From Clostridium_AD sp050717515 (lineage in GTDB: Bacteria > Bacillota > Clostridia > Clostridiales > Clostridiaceae), in assembly GCF_050717515.1 (NCBI RefSeq), contig NZ_JBOITL010000033.1, positions 1 through 64,000 of the forward strand: DNA of 64,000 bases, written 5' to 3'. The notes under the pieces were generated by a model, which had not been told where the DNA came from, ran no database searches, and was given only the letters and a program-made list of their open reading frames with translations. Each line of letters begins with the position of its first letter. Position 1 is the first letter of the stretch. Below are positions 41,166 to 50,597 of this stretch, piece by piece. A program made the translations under genes and the position numbers.

Positions 41166-43127
41166 TTACTTGTTTTTCTGCGCCTCTATTTTCTCACCTA
41201 ATTCATTTAGATATGTCCATCTCATAATGTAGTGTTCAAGTTCTAGTCCTACTTCCTTTTGCTGCTCAACTAGTTTCTGCAAATACTCAAAATCACTGCT
41301 TCCGTCATTTATTTTTCTATTAACTTCTTCTAGCTGGATCTCTTTTTCCTCAATTTTACCCTCAATTTCGTCAAATTCCTTTTGCTCTTTAAAAGTAAAC
41401 TTCAAAAGCTTATCCCCTTTAGTTTCCTCTGCTTTACTACTTTCATAATTTTCACTATTTTTTTCCTCTGCATTTTCACCTTTATTCTCTTCTCTACTAT
41501 CTTCTTTATCTTCCACTAATAAATTCGGATTTTTCTCTATATATTCTTTATACTCAGAATAATTACCTACAAATTGAATTATCTTTTCATTCCCTTCAAA
41601 ACTAAATATTTTTTCGGAAACTCTATCTAAAAAGTATCTATCATGCGATACAGTTATAACCACACCATTAAATCCATCTAAATAATCTTCCAGAACTGCT
41701 AGAGTTTGAATATCGAAGTCATTAGTTGGCTCATCTAAAAATAGTACATTTGGAGCTTCCATAAGAATTCTTAATAAATATAATCTTCGTTTTTCTCCAC
41801 CTGATAAACTAGAAATAAAGGAATGCTTTGTAGTTCCATCAAATAAGAATCTCTCAAGCATTTGGGAAGCTGTAATCTGTTCTCCATCGCCTGTAGTTAT
41901 ATATTCTGCCCCTTCTCGAATGTACTCTATAGCGCGCAGCTTCTCATTCATCTCACCATTTTCTTGGTGAAAAAAGCCAATTTTCAATGTTTCGCCCCAT
42001 TCAATTACCCCTGAATCCGGACTTAATATTCCACTTAAAATATTCATAAGCGTAGATTTTCCCATACCATTAGGCCCTATAATACCTACTTTATCTCTCC
42101 TAGTGAAAATATGATTAAAATCACTAATTAATTTCTTCTCACCAAATGCTTTATAAATATGTTCTACATTCATAATCTTTTTACCAAGCCTTGTTGATGC
42201 CGAGGATAATTCTAACTTTTCATTTGTTACCTCAACTTTTCCATCGCGAAGCTCATCAAAACGGTCAATTCTTGCCTTTTGCTTAGTAGTTCTAGCTTTA
42301 GCCCCACGTCTTATCCAAGCTAGTTCCTTTTTAAATAAACTCTCTCTTTTTTTCTCTATTGAACCCATTAAAGCCATTCTTTCAACTTTCTTTTCCAAAA
42401 ACACACTATAATTTCCCTGGTAGCTATATAGATTACCTTTATCTAATTCAATTATTTTATTTGTAATTCTATCTAAAAAATACCTATCATGCGTAATCAT
42501 AAGTAGTGCGCCTTTTCTATTATTTAAAAATTTCTCAAGCCAATCTATTATTTCATTATCCATATGATTTGTAGGTTCATCCAATATTAGTAAATCTGAA
42601 GGAGTAATTAGAGCACTACATAAAGCCACTCTTTTTCTTTGTCCACCTGAAAGCTCACCAATTCGCTGCTTGAAATCAGTTATTCCAAGTTTCGTAAGTA
42701 TAATTTTTGCATCATTTTGAACTTCCCAACCGTTGCATGCATCCATCTTAGTGTTAAGTCTCATTAAAGCATTTTGAACGGACTCATCCTCTGGATTTTC
42801 CTCCATTTTCTCTAAAGCAACTTCATATTCGCGTATAACCTTCATAACATCAGTCTTACTTTTAAAAATTTGCTCAAGCACTGTAGCTTCTGCATCAAAT
42901 TCAGGATTTTGAGATAAATATTCTATATTTATCATGCTGCCTTTTAAAATCCTTCCAGAATCCGGAACTTCAAAACCAGCTATTATTTTTAAAAAAGTAG
43001 ATTTTCCTGTTCCATTAACTCCTATTAATCCAATTTTATCCTCATCACTTATACCAAGTGATGCTTTATTAATGAGTATTTTTTCACTATAACTTTTACT
43101 CATTTCTTCTATTGTTAATATATTCAT
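41166..43127 (-). CDS. ABC-F family ATPase (Uup-like)
   Basis: 653 aa with two full cassettes: Walker A GVNGTGKST (about 36) and GPNGMGKST (about 351); signatures ELSGGQRKRVALC and SLSGGEKRRLYLL; Walker B DLLILDEPTNHMD and VLFLDEPTNDFD. Between them lies the Arg/Lys-rich linker RRGAKARTTKQKARIDRF. An acidic low-complexity stretch (about 530-575) and a C-terminal coiled coil (about 580-650) match the DNA-binding tail of Uup. Uup-like proteins act on ribosomes and on branched DNA. A helicase gene follows it. Confidence 0.93.
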   Translation of the reverse strand: MNILTIEEMSKSYSEKILINKASLGISDEDKIGLIGVNGTGKSTFLKIIAGFEVPDSGRILKGSMINIEYLSQNPEFDAEATVLEQIFKSKTDVMKVIREYEVALEKMEENPEDESVQNALMRLNTKMDACNGWEVQNDAKIILTKLGITDFKQRIGELSGGQRKRVALCSALITPSDLLILDEPTNHMDNEIIDWLEKFLNNRKGALLMITHDRYFLDRITNKIIELDKGNLYSYQGNYSVFLEKKVERMALMGSIEKKRESLFKKELAWIRRGAKARTTKQKARIDRFDELRDGKVEVTNEKLELSSASTRLGKKIMNVEHIYKAFGEKKLISDFNHIFTRRDKVGIIGPNGMGKSTLMNILSGILSPDSGVIEWGETLKIGFFHQENGEMNEKLRAIEYIREGAEYITTGDGEQITASQMLERFLFDGTTKHSFISSLSGGEKRRLYLLRILMEAPNVLFLDEPTNDFDIQTLAVLEDYLDGFNGVVITVSHDRYFLDRVSEKIFSFEGNEKIIQFVGNYSEYKEYIEKNPNLLVEDKEDSREENKGENAEEKNSENYESSKAEETKGDKLLKFTFKEQKEFDEIEGKIEEKEIQLEEVNRKINDGSSDFEYLQKLVEQQKEVGLELEHYIMRWTYLNELGEKIEAQKNK

Positions 43128-43169
43128 ATACGTACCACCCTTTTCATCTTATAACTTTATACTTTAATT

Positions 43170-43262
43170 ATAACCAAATAAACACCCCAGTGATAGTGTA
43201 AATTTGCAGAAGGCAATTTTTCACTACTACTGGGGTCTATTATTTAAATTCTAAATGTTATT
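43170..43262. terminator. hairpin between the ABC-F gene and a small membrane protein
   Basis: ACCCCAGTGATAGTG pairs, with two mismatches, with CACTACTACTGGGGT, the loop being about 25 bases. It may end the upstream small gene on the minus strand, although the T-run is short. Confidence 0.4.
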
Positions 43263-43458
43263 AGCTCCTGGTCCATACTTTCATCATGATGAATAAAAGC
43301 AAACTCATAACTAATGTAGCTCCAATCATTATAGGCATGAATATCTGAAATTGTGCTGTAATAATAGCTACAATCTCCTTCCAACCTACACCATCATCAT
43401 ACTTCACTTCCTTACATAGAAGATCTGTAGCTCTTATCCCTTTGAGTTCTCTTTCCAT
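43261..43458 (-). CDS. small single-pass membrane protein, 65 aa
   Basis: A polar N-terminus (MERELKGIRATDLLCKEVKY) and a hydrophobic segment of about 20 residues (about 42-61: MPIMIGATLVMSLLLFIMMK). No family recognised. GGGAGGGAG lies about 14 bases before the ATG, a little far. Just upstream lies a decayed oppF tail. It may be a real small gene or chance ORF; composition favours a real one. Confidence 0.5.
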   Translation of the reverse strand: MERELKGIRATDLLCKEVKYDDGVGWKEIVAIITAQFQIFMPIMIGATLVMSLLLFIMMKVWTRS

Positions 43459-43480
43459 TTTAATAGTAATCTCCCTCCCT

Positions 43481-43690
43481 TACTTTAGCACCTTTCCATA
43501 GCATAAGGTCACCTTGCATGAAATTTATAGCTTTAAGATGGATTTGCGGGACTTGGTATATCGCCTTGCAATATAATTCTTTCCCTCTTTAATGTTGGTT
43601 CTGGCAATGCTACAGCTGATAACAGTGCCTTTGTGTATTGACGCATATAATTATTATACAATTCATCTTTCAATACTAATTCCCTTTTAT
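43481..43690 (-). pseudogene. relic of an OppF/DppF-type peptide ABC ATPase
   Basis: Minus strand reads KDELYNNYMRQYTKALLSAV, then LPEPTLKRERIILQGDIPSP and NPS, then a stop, SYKFHAR, a stop and PYAMERC. This matches the C-terminal end of OppF (HPYTKALLSAV, RIILEGDVPSP, SGCKFHTRCPYAM) with two in-frame stops. The rest of the gene is gone. A trace of a lost oligopeptide transport operon. Confidence 0.8.
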
Positions 43691-43871
43691 TCTATAAACT
43701 GTAATTCCCCTAACTATATAATTATATGGGTAGCAATTATGTTAATGTTGCATCTAACTATTTATGTAAATTATAGTATAATTGTTATATATTAGCAATT
43801 ATTATTCTTCGACTTCTTAAGCAATATATGTGAACCTACAGACTAGAAGAATAGTTATCGCTATTACTAAT

Positions 43872-43920
43872 ATAAAGAAAGACTCACAATTTAAAAAAAT
43901 TGTGAGTCTTTCTTTATATT
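43872..43920. terminator. terminator after the S41 protease
   Basis: AAAGAAAGACTCACAATTT pairs with AAATTGTGAGTCTTTCTTT around an A-run loop. It sits 70 bases after the protease stop. The 43691-43871 stretch shows no gene. Confidence 0.85.
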
Positions 43921-43990
43921 AGTGTTTATTTTTCATTTTTTATTTTTAAAATATTAAACCTTACATGAACTTTAAAAATAACCTGCTACG

Positions 43991-45625
43991 TTAAGGTACT
44001 ATATATTTAATTACAGTGCCTTGCACAATTTTTTTCCCCTTTGTATCACATACACTATCATTGACTACTAAATAATAAGTCCGTCCTTTTTCTAATTGTT
44101 CTACAGGGGTTACTATTACTGTATTATTATTGATATCTAATTTTACCGGAATTCTTTTTCCGGTAGTCTCAGCCATAAGCTCAATGCCTTGTGACTTTAT
44201 ACTGTCCTTATCTATAGGCATATTGAAATTTATGGTAAAATGTTTATCCACATTTATGTCTTTTTTTAGGTCAGTTAATACTTTGTAATTAGAAAAACCT
44301 TGAAGAATATTGTTGCTTAATTCCTCTTTAGTTGTTTTTTTCCAACCAACATTAGTTCCCCGGTAAACGTTACTTAGTGAATTTTTACTTAGTATATAAG
44401 TAAATGTAGTCCAATAATCTTCACTCCTAGCCATTGTAAGGTCAATATAATACTCTTTGCCATCTATGTCAATTCTCATATATCCGCTTTTGTCTTTTGG
44501 CACACTTGTACTACTTAGAAGTAAATTTGCTACCTTCATTGAATCAACTCCATCAGCCTTTACTTCAAAATCTGGAGATACTCCAGTCTTATGAATTATA
44601 TTACCATAAGGAGAATAAAATTTTTCCACAGTAAGCTTAAGGACGCTACCATCAGACAATGGAAATAGTTGCTGAGCGACTCCTTTTCCATAGGTTGTTG
44701 TACCAACAAACATAGCCTTATCATAATCCTTAATAGCAGCTGCCAATATCTCCGATGAGCTTGCAGAATATTGATTTATCAAAAAAATTACTGGCTTGTC
44801 TATAAGCTTTTTATGAGCTACTGCATTAAATTTATATTTTACTAACTCTTTATCTTCTATAATAATTGCGGGAGTACCTCCAATAAAATGACCTGCTATA
44901 TCTAGCGCTGTACCCATATACCCCCCACCATTATACCTGAGGTCTATAATATAGCTGCTCGCCCCCAGCTCACTCATTTTATTTACGGCTGCAGAAAACA
45001 ACTCACTTGTATCCTGTCCAAAAGACACAATAGATATATATGCTACCTTGCCTACTAGCATTTCACTCCTTACAGTTGGTGACTTTATTTCTCTGCGCTG
45101 AATATTAAAATTTAGTACTGACTTGCCTCTTTGCACTACTATCTTCACATAAGTCCCTGTTTCACCCTTTATATATTTTATCGCTTCCTCAGCAGATGTA
45201 ATTCCAACTAAATTGTTGTTATCTGCTTGTACAATAATATCTCCCGCCACAAGTCCCACCTCTACCGCTGGGGAATTATCAATAACCCTAGACACCCGTA
45301 TTCCTGCTGGTACCATATCAATTCCAATACCTATTCCACTAAATGTATTGTTTATGCTACCCACAAATTCCGTATACTCTTTTTTTGTAAAATAATCAGA
45401 ATACGGATCATCAAGTCTCTTCACCATTTCAGTTAAATCCGGTGCATTTAATACGTAATCCGACACCGTGGTTACATAATTATTTTTTAAAATTTCTTTA
45501 CCTTCTTGAAGTATGGTAGTTTGAGCTAGTACTTTTGAATATATGGGATTTAGAAATAATATTATTAAAAATATGCCTAATACCTTTTGAAACTTTTTGA
45601 TATTTATAAATGATTGCTTTTTCAT
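43991..45625 (-). CDS. S41-family C-terminal-processing protease with PDZ and Ig-like tail
   Basis: 544 aa. Signal/anchor segment at the N-terminus (about 16-35, VLGIFLIILFLNPIYSKVLA). A PDZ domain (about 90-180) with GIGIGIDMV and GLVAGDIIVQADN. The S41 catalytic domain (about 185-350) has YIIDLRYNGGGYMG and the Ser in NQYSASSSEILAAAI (about 285) with the Lys in TYGKGVAQQ (about 314). A C-terminal Big/Ig-like domain (about 450-540) has FTINFNMPID and GRTYYLVV. Secreted or membrane-anchored; it cleaves envelope proteins. The fused Ig domain is unusual for CtpA. ATG 45625 follows a GGAGA site. Confidence 0.88.
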   Translation of the reverse strand: MKKQSFINIKKFQKVLGIFLIILFLNPIYSKVLAQTTILQEGKEILKNNYVTTVSDYVLNAPDLTEMVKRLDDPYSDYFTKKEYTEFVGSINNTFSGIGIGIDMVPAGIRVSRVIDNSPAVEVGLVAGDIIVQADNNNLVGITSAEEAIKYIKGETGTYVKIVVQRGKSVLNFNIQRREIKSPTVRSEMLVGKVAYISIVSFGQDTSELFSAAVNKMSELGASSYIIDLRYNGGGYMGTALDIAGHFIGGTPAIIIEDKELVKYKFNAVAHKKLIDKPVIFLINQYSASSSEILAAAIKDYDKAMFVGTTTYGKGVAQQLFPLSDGSVLKLTVEKFYSPYGNIIHKTGVSPDFEVKADGVDSMKVANLLLSSTSVPKDKSGYMRIDIDGKEYYIDLTMARSEDYWTTFTYILSKNSLSNVYRGTNVGWKKTTKEELSNNILQGFSNYKVLTDLKKDINVDKHFTINFNMPIDKDSIKSQGIELMAETTGKRIPVKLDINNNTVIVTPVEQLEKGRTYYLVVNDSVCDTKGKKIVQGTVIKYIVP

Positions 45626-45869
45626 AACCTATCTCCTATCAACTAATGATTTTTACCTTTGTTTACATTCCTCTTTAATACCTTGTCCTTTGATAATTAA
45701 TTGTATTTATAATCCAATAAATAGTTATAAATATATAATACTACAATTAATTACAGGTCGTAAATGTAAATTCGAAAAATATATTGTAATTATTGAAACA
45801 AAGTGGATAATTAAAAAAAAGAACTATTTCTAGTTCTTTTTAATATATGACTTTTATATAATTTTGTGA

Positions 45870-45990
45870 TTACAAAATTTCCGCTAAAAATTCTTTTGTT
45901 CGTTGATTGGTAGGGTTATTAAAAACTTCCTCAGGTGTTCCATCTTCAACAATATATCCATTGTCCATAAATAACATTACATATTTTATG
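45870..45990 (-). pseudogene. relic of a GlnQ-type amino-acid ABC ATPase
   Basis: Minus strand reads MLFMDNGYIVEDGTPEEVFN then NPTNQRTKEFLAEIL and stop. This is the standard C-terminus of polar amino-acid transporter ATPases (FMDxGxIVExGTPEExFxNP, RTKxFL). The rest of the gene is missing; upstream lies the end of zapA directly. A second sign of lost ABC transport genes beside the protease. Confidence 0.75.
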
Positions 45991-45998
45991 AAATAAAT

Positions 45999-46598
45999 TT
46001 ATTCTTTGTCCCTAGTTAAAAGAGGATTACTAATTTTTCTTTGTTTTGCTAAAGTAATTTGGTATTCTATCAATTTGTTTTGCAAATCAATTATTTTATA
46101 CTTAGAAGATTGGAGCTTAAATCTCATGTCCTTATTCTCCACTTTTATTTTTCTATTTTCTTCAATACAAACTTTCGTAGACTCTTTCATTGCTTCTAAT
46201 TCTTGCCCAACTCTTATATTTTCTTGCTCTAATGTTTTTACATACTCACCATTTTCTATATTTTTAAATTTATTGTGCAATTCCTCATTATATGCTTCCA
46301 TATGATTTAACTGTTTTTTAAAATCTTCTAATTGTGCAATAGATTCTTTATCATGCTTTTCTAAAGATTCACTTTTAATTGAAAGTTCCTTGCAAAGTGA
46401 ATGACTTTTAAACATATCATCGCCTAAGTTTAAAGCAGTTAAAATTGCTGCTGAAGAAGTGCTAAGCTTTTCATTGTTACCCATTATGCTCTTTATTTTC
46501 TTATCAACATAGCTAGCTACCATATGTAAATATTCTTCTCGCTCGTCACCTTTTAAATTATATTCATTACCGTTTATCTTTATTGTTACAACGTTCAT
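45999..46598 (-). CDS. zapA: ZapA-like cell-division protein
   Basis: 199 aa. The first about 90 residues are a ZapA domain: VTIKINGNEYNLKGDEREEY, VASYVDKKIKSIM and SAAILTALNLGDDMF. The rest is a long coiled coil (about 90-190, with HMEAYNEELHNKFKNIENGE and EQENIRVGQELEAMKES). ZapA bundles FtsZ filaments at the division site; the clostridial form has this longer coil. It lies downstream of pheT, with a hairpin between. The start ATG has GAGGGTG upstream. Confidence 0.85.
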   Translation of the reverse strand: MNVVTIKINGNEYNLKGDEREEYLHMVASYVDKKIKSIMGNNEKLSTSSAAILTALNLGDDMFKSHSLCKELSIKSESLEKHDKESIAQLEDFKKQLNHMEAYNEELHNKFKNIENGEYVKTLEQENIRVGQELEAMKESTKVCIEENRKIKVENKDMRFKLQSSKYKIIDLQNKLIEYQITLAKQRKISNPLLTRDKE

Positions 46599-46714
46599 CT
46601 AAAACACCCTCTTAGACAGATTAGTTATATCCATTGTACCACAATATATCTTTTAATAAAACCAAAAATTTCAAATTAATTCACAGAATATTTCTTCAAT
46701 ATCCCTTGTAATAA

Positions 46715-46756
46715 TAAAAACTCTCTTATTTCTAAGAGAGTTTTTATTTAAGATTA
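46715..46756. terminator. terminator after pheT
   Basis: AATAAAAACTCTCTTA pairs with TAAGAGAGTTTTTATT around TTTC, with T-rich tails. It separates pheST from zapA, though leak-through is possible. Confidence 0.9.
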
Positions 46757-49135
46757 TTATCTAAGCTGTGCACCTAATTTATGTTCTAAAGTTCTTAATA
46801 TTTTTTCGTGCACTTTGTTTACTTCTTCATCAGTTAAAGTCTTATCAACACGTCTATATATTATAGCATAGGCTATGCTTTTTTTACCTTCAGCTATTTG
46901 TTTGCCTTTATAAACATCAAATAACTTAGTACTTTCCAAAATATTTCCACCTTGCTTTACAATTATATCTTCAATGTCTTGAACTAGAACTTCAGCGTCC
47001 ACTATAAGTGCAATATCTCTTGTTACAGCAGGGAATTTTGGTAGTGCATTATATTTCTTATTTAAGTCAGCATATTTATATAGCATATCTAAGTTTAATT
47101 CTGCTATATAGCACCTTTGTTCCACTTCGTAGTTCTCTGAAACGCTAGGATGGATTTCTCCAACCACGCCTACAAGTTCTCTCTTTACATATAAATTTGA
47201 AGTTTTTCCAGGGTGATAAGTTGGATTCTCACTTTCTCTTTTAAATGAGGTATTTTTTAATCCCAAACTATCTATTACATTTTCCACTACACCTTTTAAA
47301 TCTAAATAATCAACATTCCCATACATTCCTATAGTTAATATGTTTCTTTCTTCTGGAAGCTTATCTGAATCCTCATTTGGTATATACACTTTGCCTATTT
47401 CAAATAATCTAGCTTCTTCATTATTTCTTGAGTAATTACGACCTAAACATTCCATCATAGATGCTATAGTTGTAGTTCTCATTATACTATAATCTTCTCC
47501 TAGAGGATTTTTTATAGTAACCACGTTTCTAAGCTTACTATCTTCTGGCACTAAAATTTTATTAAAAATTTTAGGACTTACAAAAGAATAGCTTATAGAT
47601 TGATTAAGCGCACTGGAAGTTAAAGAAAGCACTACTTTATCTTCTAATTTTTGCTTTTCACTTTTTCCACTTTTTGAAGTGGCACAATTCGGAAGCGAAG
47701 ATGGTATATTGTCATAACCATATATTCTAGCTATTTCTTCGGCGATGTCTTCTCTGATATTAATATCAGCTCTATTTGTAGGCACTTTTATAATTAAATA
47801 ATCACCTTTTATTTCTGTAGCTAGTTCTAATCTATCCAAATATGTTTTCATATCACGCTTGGATATATCAGTTCCTAAAAAACTATTAATCCAAGTTGCA
47901 TCCACTTCTAAAGTATGAGGTTTTAGAATTTTCGGATATACATCTATACATCCTTCCATTATTTCACCTGCACCTAATTCTTGTATTAAATTACAAGCCC
48001 TATCCATAGCCATTTGGACCATATTAGGATCTAAATCTTTTTCAAATTTTGAAGATGCATCAGTTCTTAGTGATAATTTTTTAGAAGCAAGTCTAATATT
48101 TACCCCATCAAAGTTCGCACTCTCAAATATTATGCTTGTGCTATCTCCTTTAATTTCGGAATTTAAACCTCCCATTATGCCTGCAAGACCTATAGTTCTA
48201 TCTCCATCTTTTATATTTAAAATACTTTCATCTAATTCTCTTTCTACTTCGTCCAAGGTAATAAATTTTTCGTTAGGATTAGCTCTTTCAATTACTATAT
48301 TATTAGTAGTAATTTGCCTAGCATCAAAAGCATGCATAGGTTGCCCAAGCTCTACCATAACAAAGTTTGTAATATCCACTATGTTATTTATCGGTCTAAT
48401 TTCTGCCTCTATTAGTCTTTCTTGCATCCATTGTGGAGAAGGCTCTATTTTAACATTTTTTATACCTTTTAACATGTACCTTCTGCAAAGTTCATCTTTA
48501 ATATTAACCTTATAAATATCTTCCACATTGTCAGATGCGGTAGCTTTATAATCAAGGGCTGGCTTTCTATATTCTATACCTAAAGTCGCAGCTGCTTCTC
48601 TAGCTATGCCTAGAATACTTAAGCAATCTGGTCTATTTGAAGTTATTTCAAAGTCTATTAATACACTTTGAAGCTTTAAAACTTCTTTTATATCTTTTCC
48701 AATAGGAGTATCCCCTGGAAGTATCATTAACCCATGAACAGGTTCATCCCCAGCAATTCCCAGTTCTTCCTCAGAACAGAACATACCATTTGAAACTATA
48801 CCACGAAGCTTACCTTTTTTTATTTTTAATCCTCCATGCAAACTTGATCCATGAAGTGCTACTGGTATAATATCCTGCTGCTTCATATTAGTAGCTGCTG
48901 TAACAATTTGTATTGGCTCTGAAAGTCCTATATTTACTTGACATACAACCAACGCGTCAGCATCTGGATGTTTCACTATTTCTATTATTTTTCCTGTTAC
49001 AACATTTTCAATTTCAGCACCTGATATAATAATCTCTTCTACTTTTGAACCAGACATAGTTAGTTTATCGGAAAGCTCCTTTGGTGAAATATCTATATCA
49101 ACATAATCTTTAAGCCATTTAACTGGTACTTTCAT
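46757..49135 (-). CDS. pheT: phenylalanyl-tRNA synthetase beta subunit
   Basis: 792 aa from ATG 49135 (AGGAGG about 6 bases upstream). Domains in order: EMAP/OB tRNA-binding (about 40-150, IVKHPDADALVVCQVNIG), B3/B4 editing (about 200-400, RPINNIVDITNFVMVELGQP, GIMGG), B5 (about 400-475, REDIAEEIARIYGYDNIP), core (about 480-690) and C-terminal anticodon-binding FDX-ACB (about 700-792, YNALPKFPAVTRDIALIVD). With PheS it forms the alpha2-beta2 enzyme that charges tRNA-Phe and clears Tyr-tRNA-Phe. Follows pheS by 90 bases. Confidence 0.97.
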   Translation of the reverse strand: MKVPVKWLKDYVDIDISPKELSDKLTMSGSKVEEIIISGAEIENVVTGKIIEIVKHPDADALVVCQVNIGLSEPIQIVTAATNMKQQDIIPVALHGSSLHGGLKIKKGKLRGIVSNGMFCSEEELGIAGDEPVHGLMILPGDTPIGKDIKEVLKLQSVLIDFEITSNRPDCLSILGIAREAAATLGIEYRKPALDYKATASDNVEDIYKVNIKDELCRRYMLKGIKNVKIEPSPQWMQERLIEAEIRPINNIVDITNFVMVELGQPMHAFDARQITTNNIVIERANPNEKFITLDEVERELDESILNIKDGDRTIGLAGIMGGLNSEIKGDSTSIIFESANFDGVNIRLASKKLSLRTDASSKFEKDLDPNMVQMAMDRACNLIQELGAGEIMEGCIDVYPKILKPHTLEVDATWINSFLGTDISKRDMKTYLDRLELATEIKGDYLIIKVPTNRADINIREDIAEEIARIYGYDNIPSSLPNCATSKSGKSEKQKLEDKVVLSLTSSALNQSISYSFVSPKIFNKILVPEDSKLRNVVTIKNPLGEDYSIMRTTTIASMMECLGRNYSRNNEEARLFEIGKVYIPNEDSDKLPEERNILTIGMYGNVDYLDLKGVVENVIDSLGLKNTSFKRESENPTYHPGKTSNLYVKRELVGVVGEIHPSVSENYEVEQRCYIAELNLDMLYKYADLNKKYNALPKFPAVTRDIALIVDAEVLVQDIEDIIVKQGGNILESTKLFDVYKGKQIAEGKKSIAYAIIYRRVDKTLTDEEVNKVHEKILRTLEHKLGAQLR

Positions 49136-49225
49136 TTTATATCCTCCTAGCATTGTTTTTTACTAAACAATTATCAACGGTTTAGCTTCTTGTATTATTA
49201 TAAGTAGTAATTATAAATTTACATT

Positions 49226-50245
49226 TTAGAATTGTTTTAAAAATCTCATATCACTTTCATAAAGTGCTCTAATATCATCTATTCCGTATTTTAACATTGT
49301 AATTCTATCAAGACCAAATCCGAAAGCAAACCCACTATAAACTTCTGGATCAATTCCACAATTCCTTAATACGTCAGGATGAACCATTCCACAACCTAAA
49401 AGTTCTATCCAGCCGCTACCACCGCAGACCTTGCAGCCTTTACCATTACAAACAAAACAAGTAGCATCCATCTCAGCGGATGGTTCTGTAAACGGAAAAT
49501 GATGTGGTCTAAACTTCATTTCCATTTTATCCCCAAACATTTTTTTGGTAAATAATTCAAGGGTTCCCTTTAAATCTGCAAAAGTAATGCCCTTATCTAC
49601 TATTAACCCTTCAATTTGATAAAATATTGGTGAATGAGTAGCATCTACTGCATCTGATCTATAAACTTTACCAGGTGAAATCATTTTTATAGGTGGTTTC
49701 TGAACTTCCATAGTTCGTATTTGTACTGGCGAGGTTTGAGTTCTTAAAACTATACTATCATTTATATAAAAGGTATCTTGTTCACCTCTTGCTGGATGAT
49801 TTTTAGGTATGTTTAAAGCTTCGAAATTATAATAATCTCTCTCTACTTCAGGACCCTCTTCAATAGCGAATCCCATAGATAAAAATATATCATTAACTTT
49901 TTCAAGTGTTAAATCTAATGGATGTCTTTTCCCTACTGTTTGTTTTTTCCCCGGCAATGATATATCTATAATTTCACTTTTTAGCTTTGTTTCCACCTCA
50001 TGTTTTTTTAATAAACCTGAGGCTTTAGCTATGAGTGTTTCTATGTCCTCTCGAACTTCATTTGCTAATTTACCAACAATTGGTCTTTCTTCATTTGATA
50101 ACTTTCCCATGCCCCTTAATATTTGTGTTAATTCACCTTTTTTACCTAAATATTTAACTCTAATATTTTCTAAATCTGTTTTAATATTCGTTTCATTTAG
50201 TTCTTGCAGTGCTGCTGCTTTTATGGCTTCTAACTTTTCCTTCAT
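49226..50245 (-). CDS. pheS: phenylalanyl-tRNA synthetase alpha subunit
   Basis: 339 aa from ATG 50245 (AAAGGAG upstream). The N-terminal coiled coil (about 1-85) is followed by the class II core: motif 1 GKRHPLD...IFLSMGFAIEEGPEVE (about 105-135), motif 2 YRSDAVDATHSPIFYQIEG (about 200-219), motif 3 GFAFGFGLDRITMLKYGI (about 310). A Cys-rich CFVCNGKGCKVCGGSGW segment (about 267) is typical of the clostridial form. The phenylalanine pocket includes HHFPFTEPSAEMD. Expression is under a T-box leader, 50302-50528. Confidence 0.97.
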   Translation of the reverse strand: MKEKLEAIKAAALQELNETNIKTDLENIRVKYLGKKGELTQILRGMGKLSNEERPIVGKLANEVREDIETLIAKASGLLKKHEVETKLKSEIIDISLPGKKQTVGKRHPLDLTLEKVNDIFLSMGFAIEEGPEVERDYYNFEALNIPKNHPARGEQDTFYINDSIVLRTQTSPVQIRTMEVQKPPIKMISPGKVYRSDAVDATHSPIFYQIEGLIVDKGITFADLKGTLELFTKKMFGDKMEMKFRPHHFPFTEPSAEMDATCFVCNGKGCKVCGGSGWIELLGCGMVHPDVLRNCGIDPEVYSGFAFGFGLDRITMLKYGIDDIRALYESDMRFLKQF

Positions 50246-50301
50246 AATCAACACTCCTTTCATATTTATGCAATTTTTACATTTAATAATTCTTTATAAA
50301 A

Positions 50302-50528
50302 CAAAAAAAACCGTCCACAATGAAGGGACGGAAAATCCGCGGTACCACCCTAATTGACTTAAATAAAAGTCCTCTTAGATAAAGTTATCGATTTTACCCG
50401 CTAGCAGCTACTTTGTTTCGCTGTTAGAACTCTAGAGCGAACTTCGATATAAAAATTTGCTTTAGAAGCTCTCAGTCTAAGGCTTCTTATCCCTGTAAGT
50501 ATTCTTATATTTACTCTCTCCGTCATAG
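50302..50528 (-). promoter_or_regulatory. T-box riboswitch of pheST
   Basis: The T-box sequence AGGGTGGTACCGCGG (complement of 50337-50351), the terminator hairpin CCGTCCC-N8-GGACGG plus T-run (about 50303-50331), and the leader start AGAGTAAATATAAGAATAC are all visible on the minus strand. The leader binds uncharged tRNA-Phe (a TTC specifier lies in stem I, near GAAGTTCGC) and then lets RNA polymerase pass into pheST. Confidence 0.9.
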
Positions 50529-50553
50529 TTTATTATTTAAAAGTATACAAAAC

Positions 50554-50582
50554 ATTATAACCACAATTACAAAAAAATTCAA
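50554..50582 (-). promoter_or_regulatory. promoter of the T-box / pheST transcript
   Basis: Minus strand TTGAAT (50577-50582), 17-base spacer, TATAAT (50554-50559). It lies about 25 bases before the T-box leader. Confidence 0.6.
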
Positions 50583-50597
50583 CTATAAATTTTAAAA

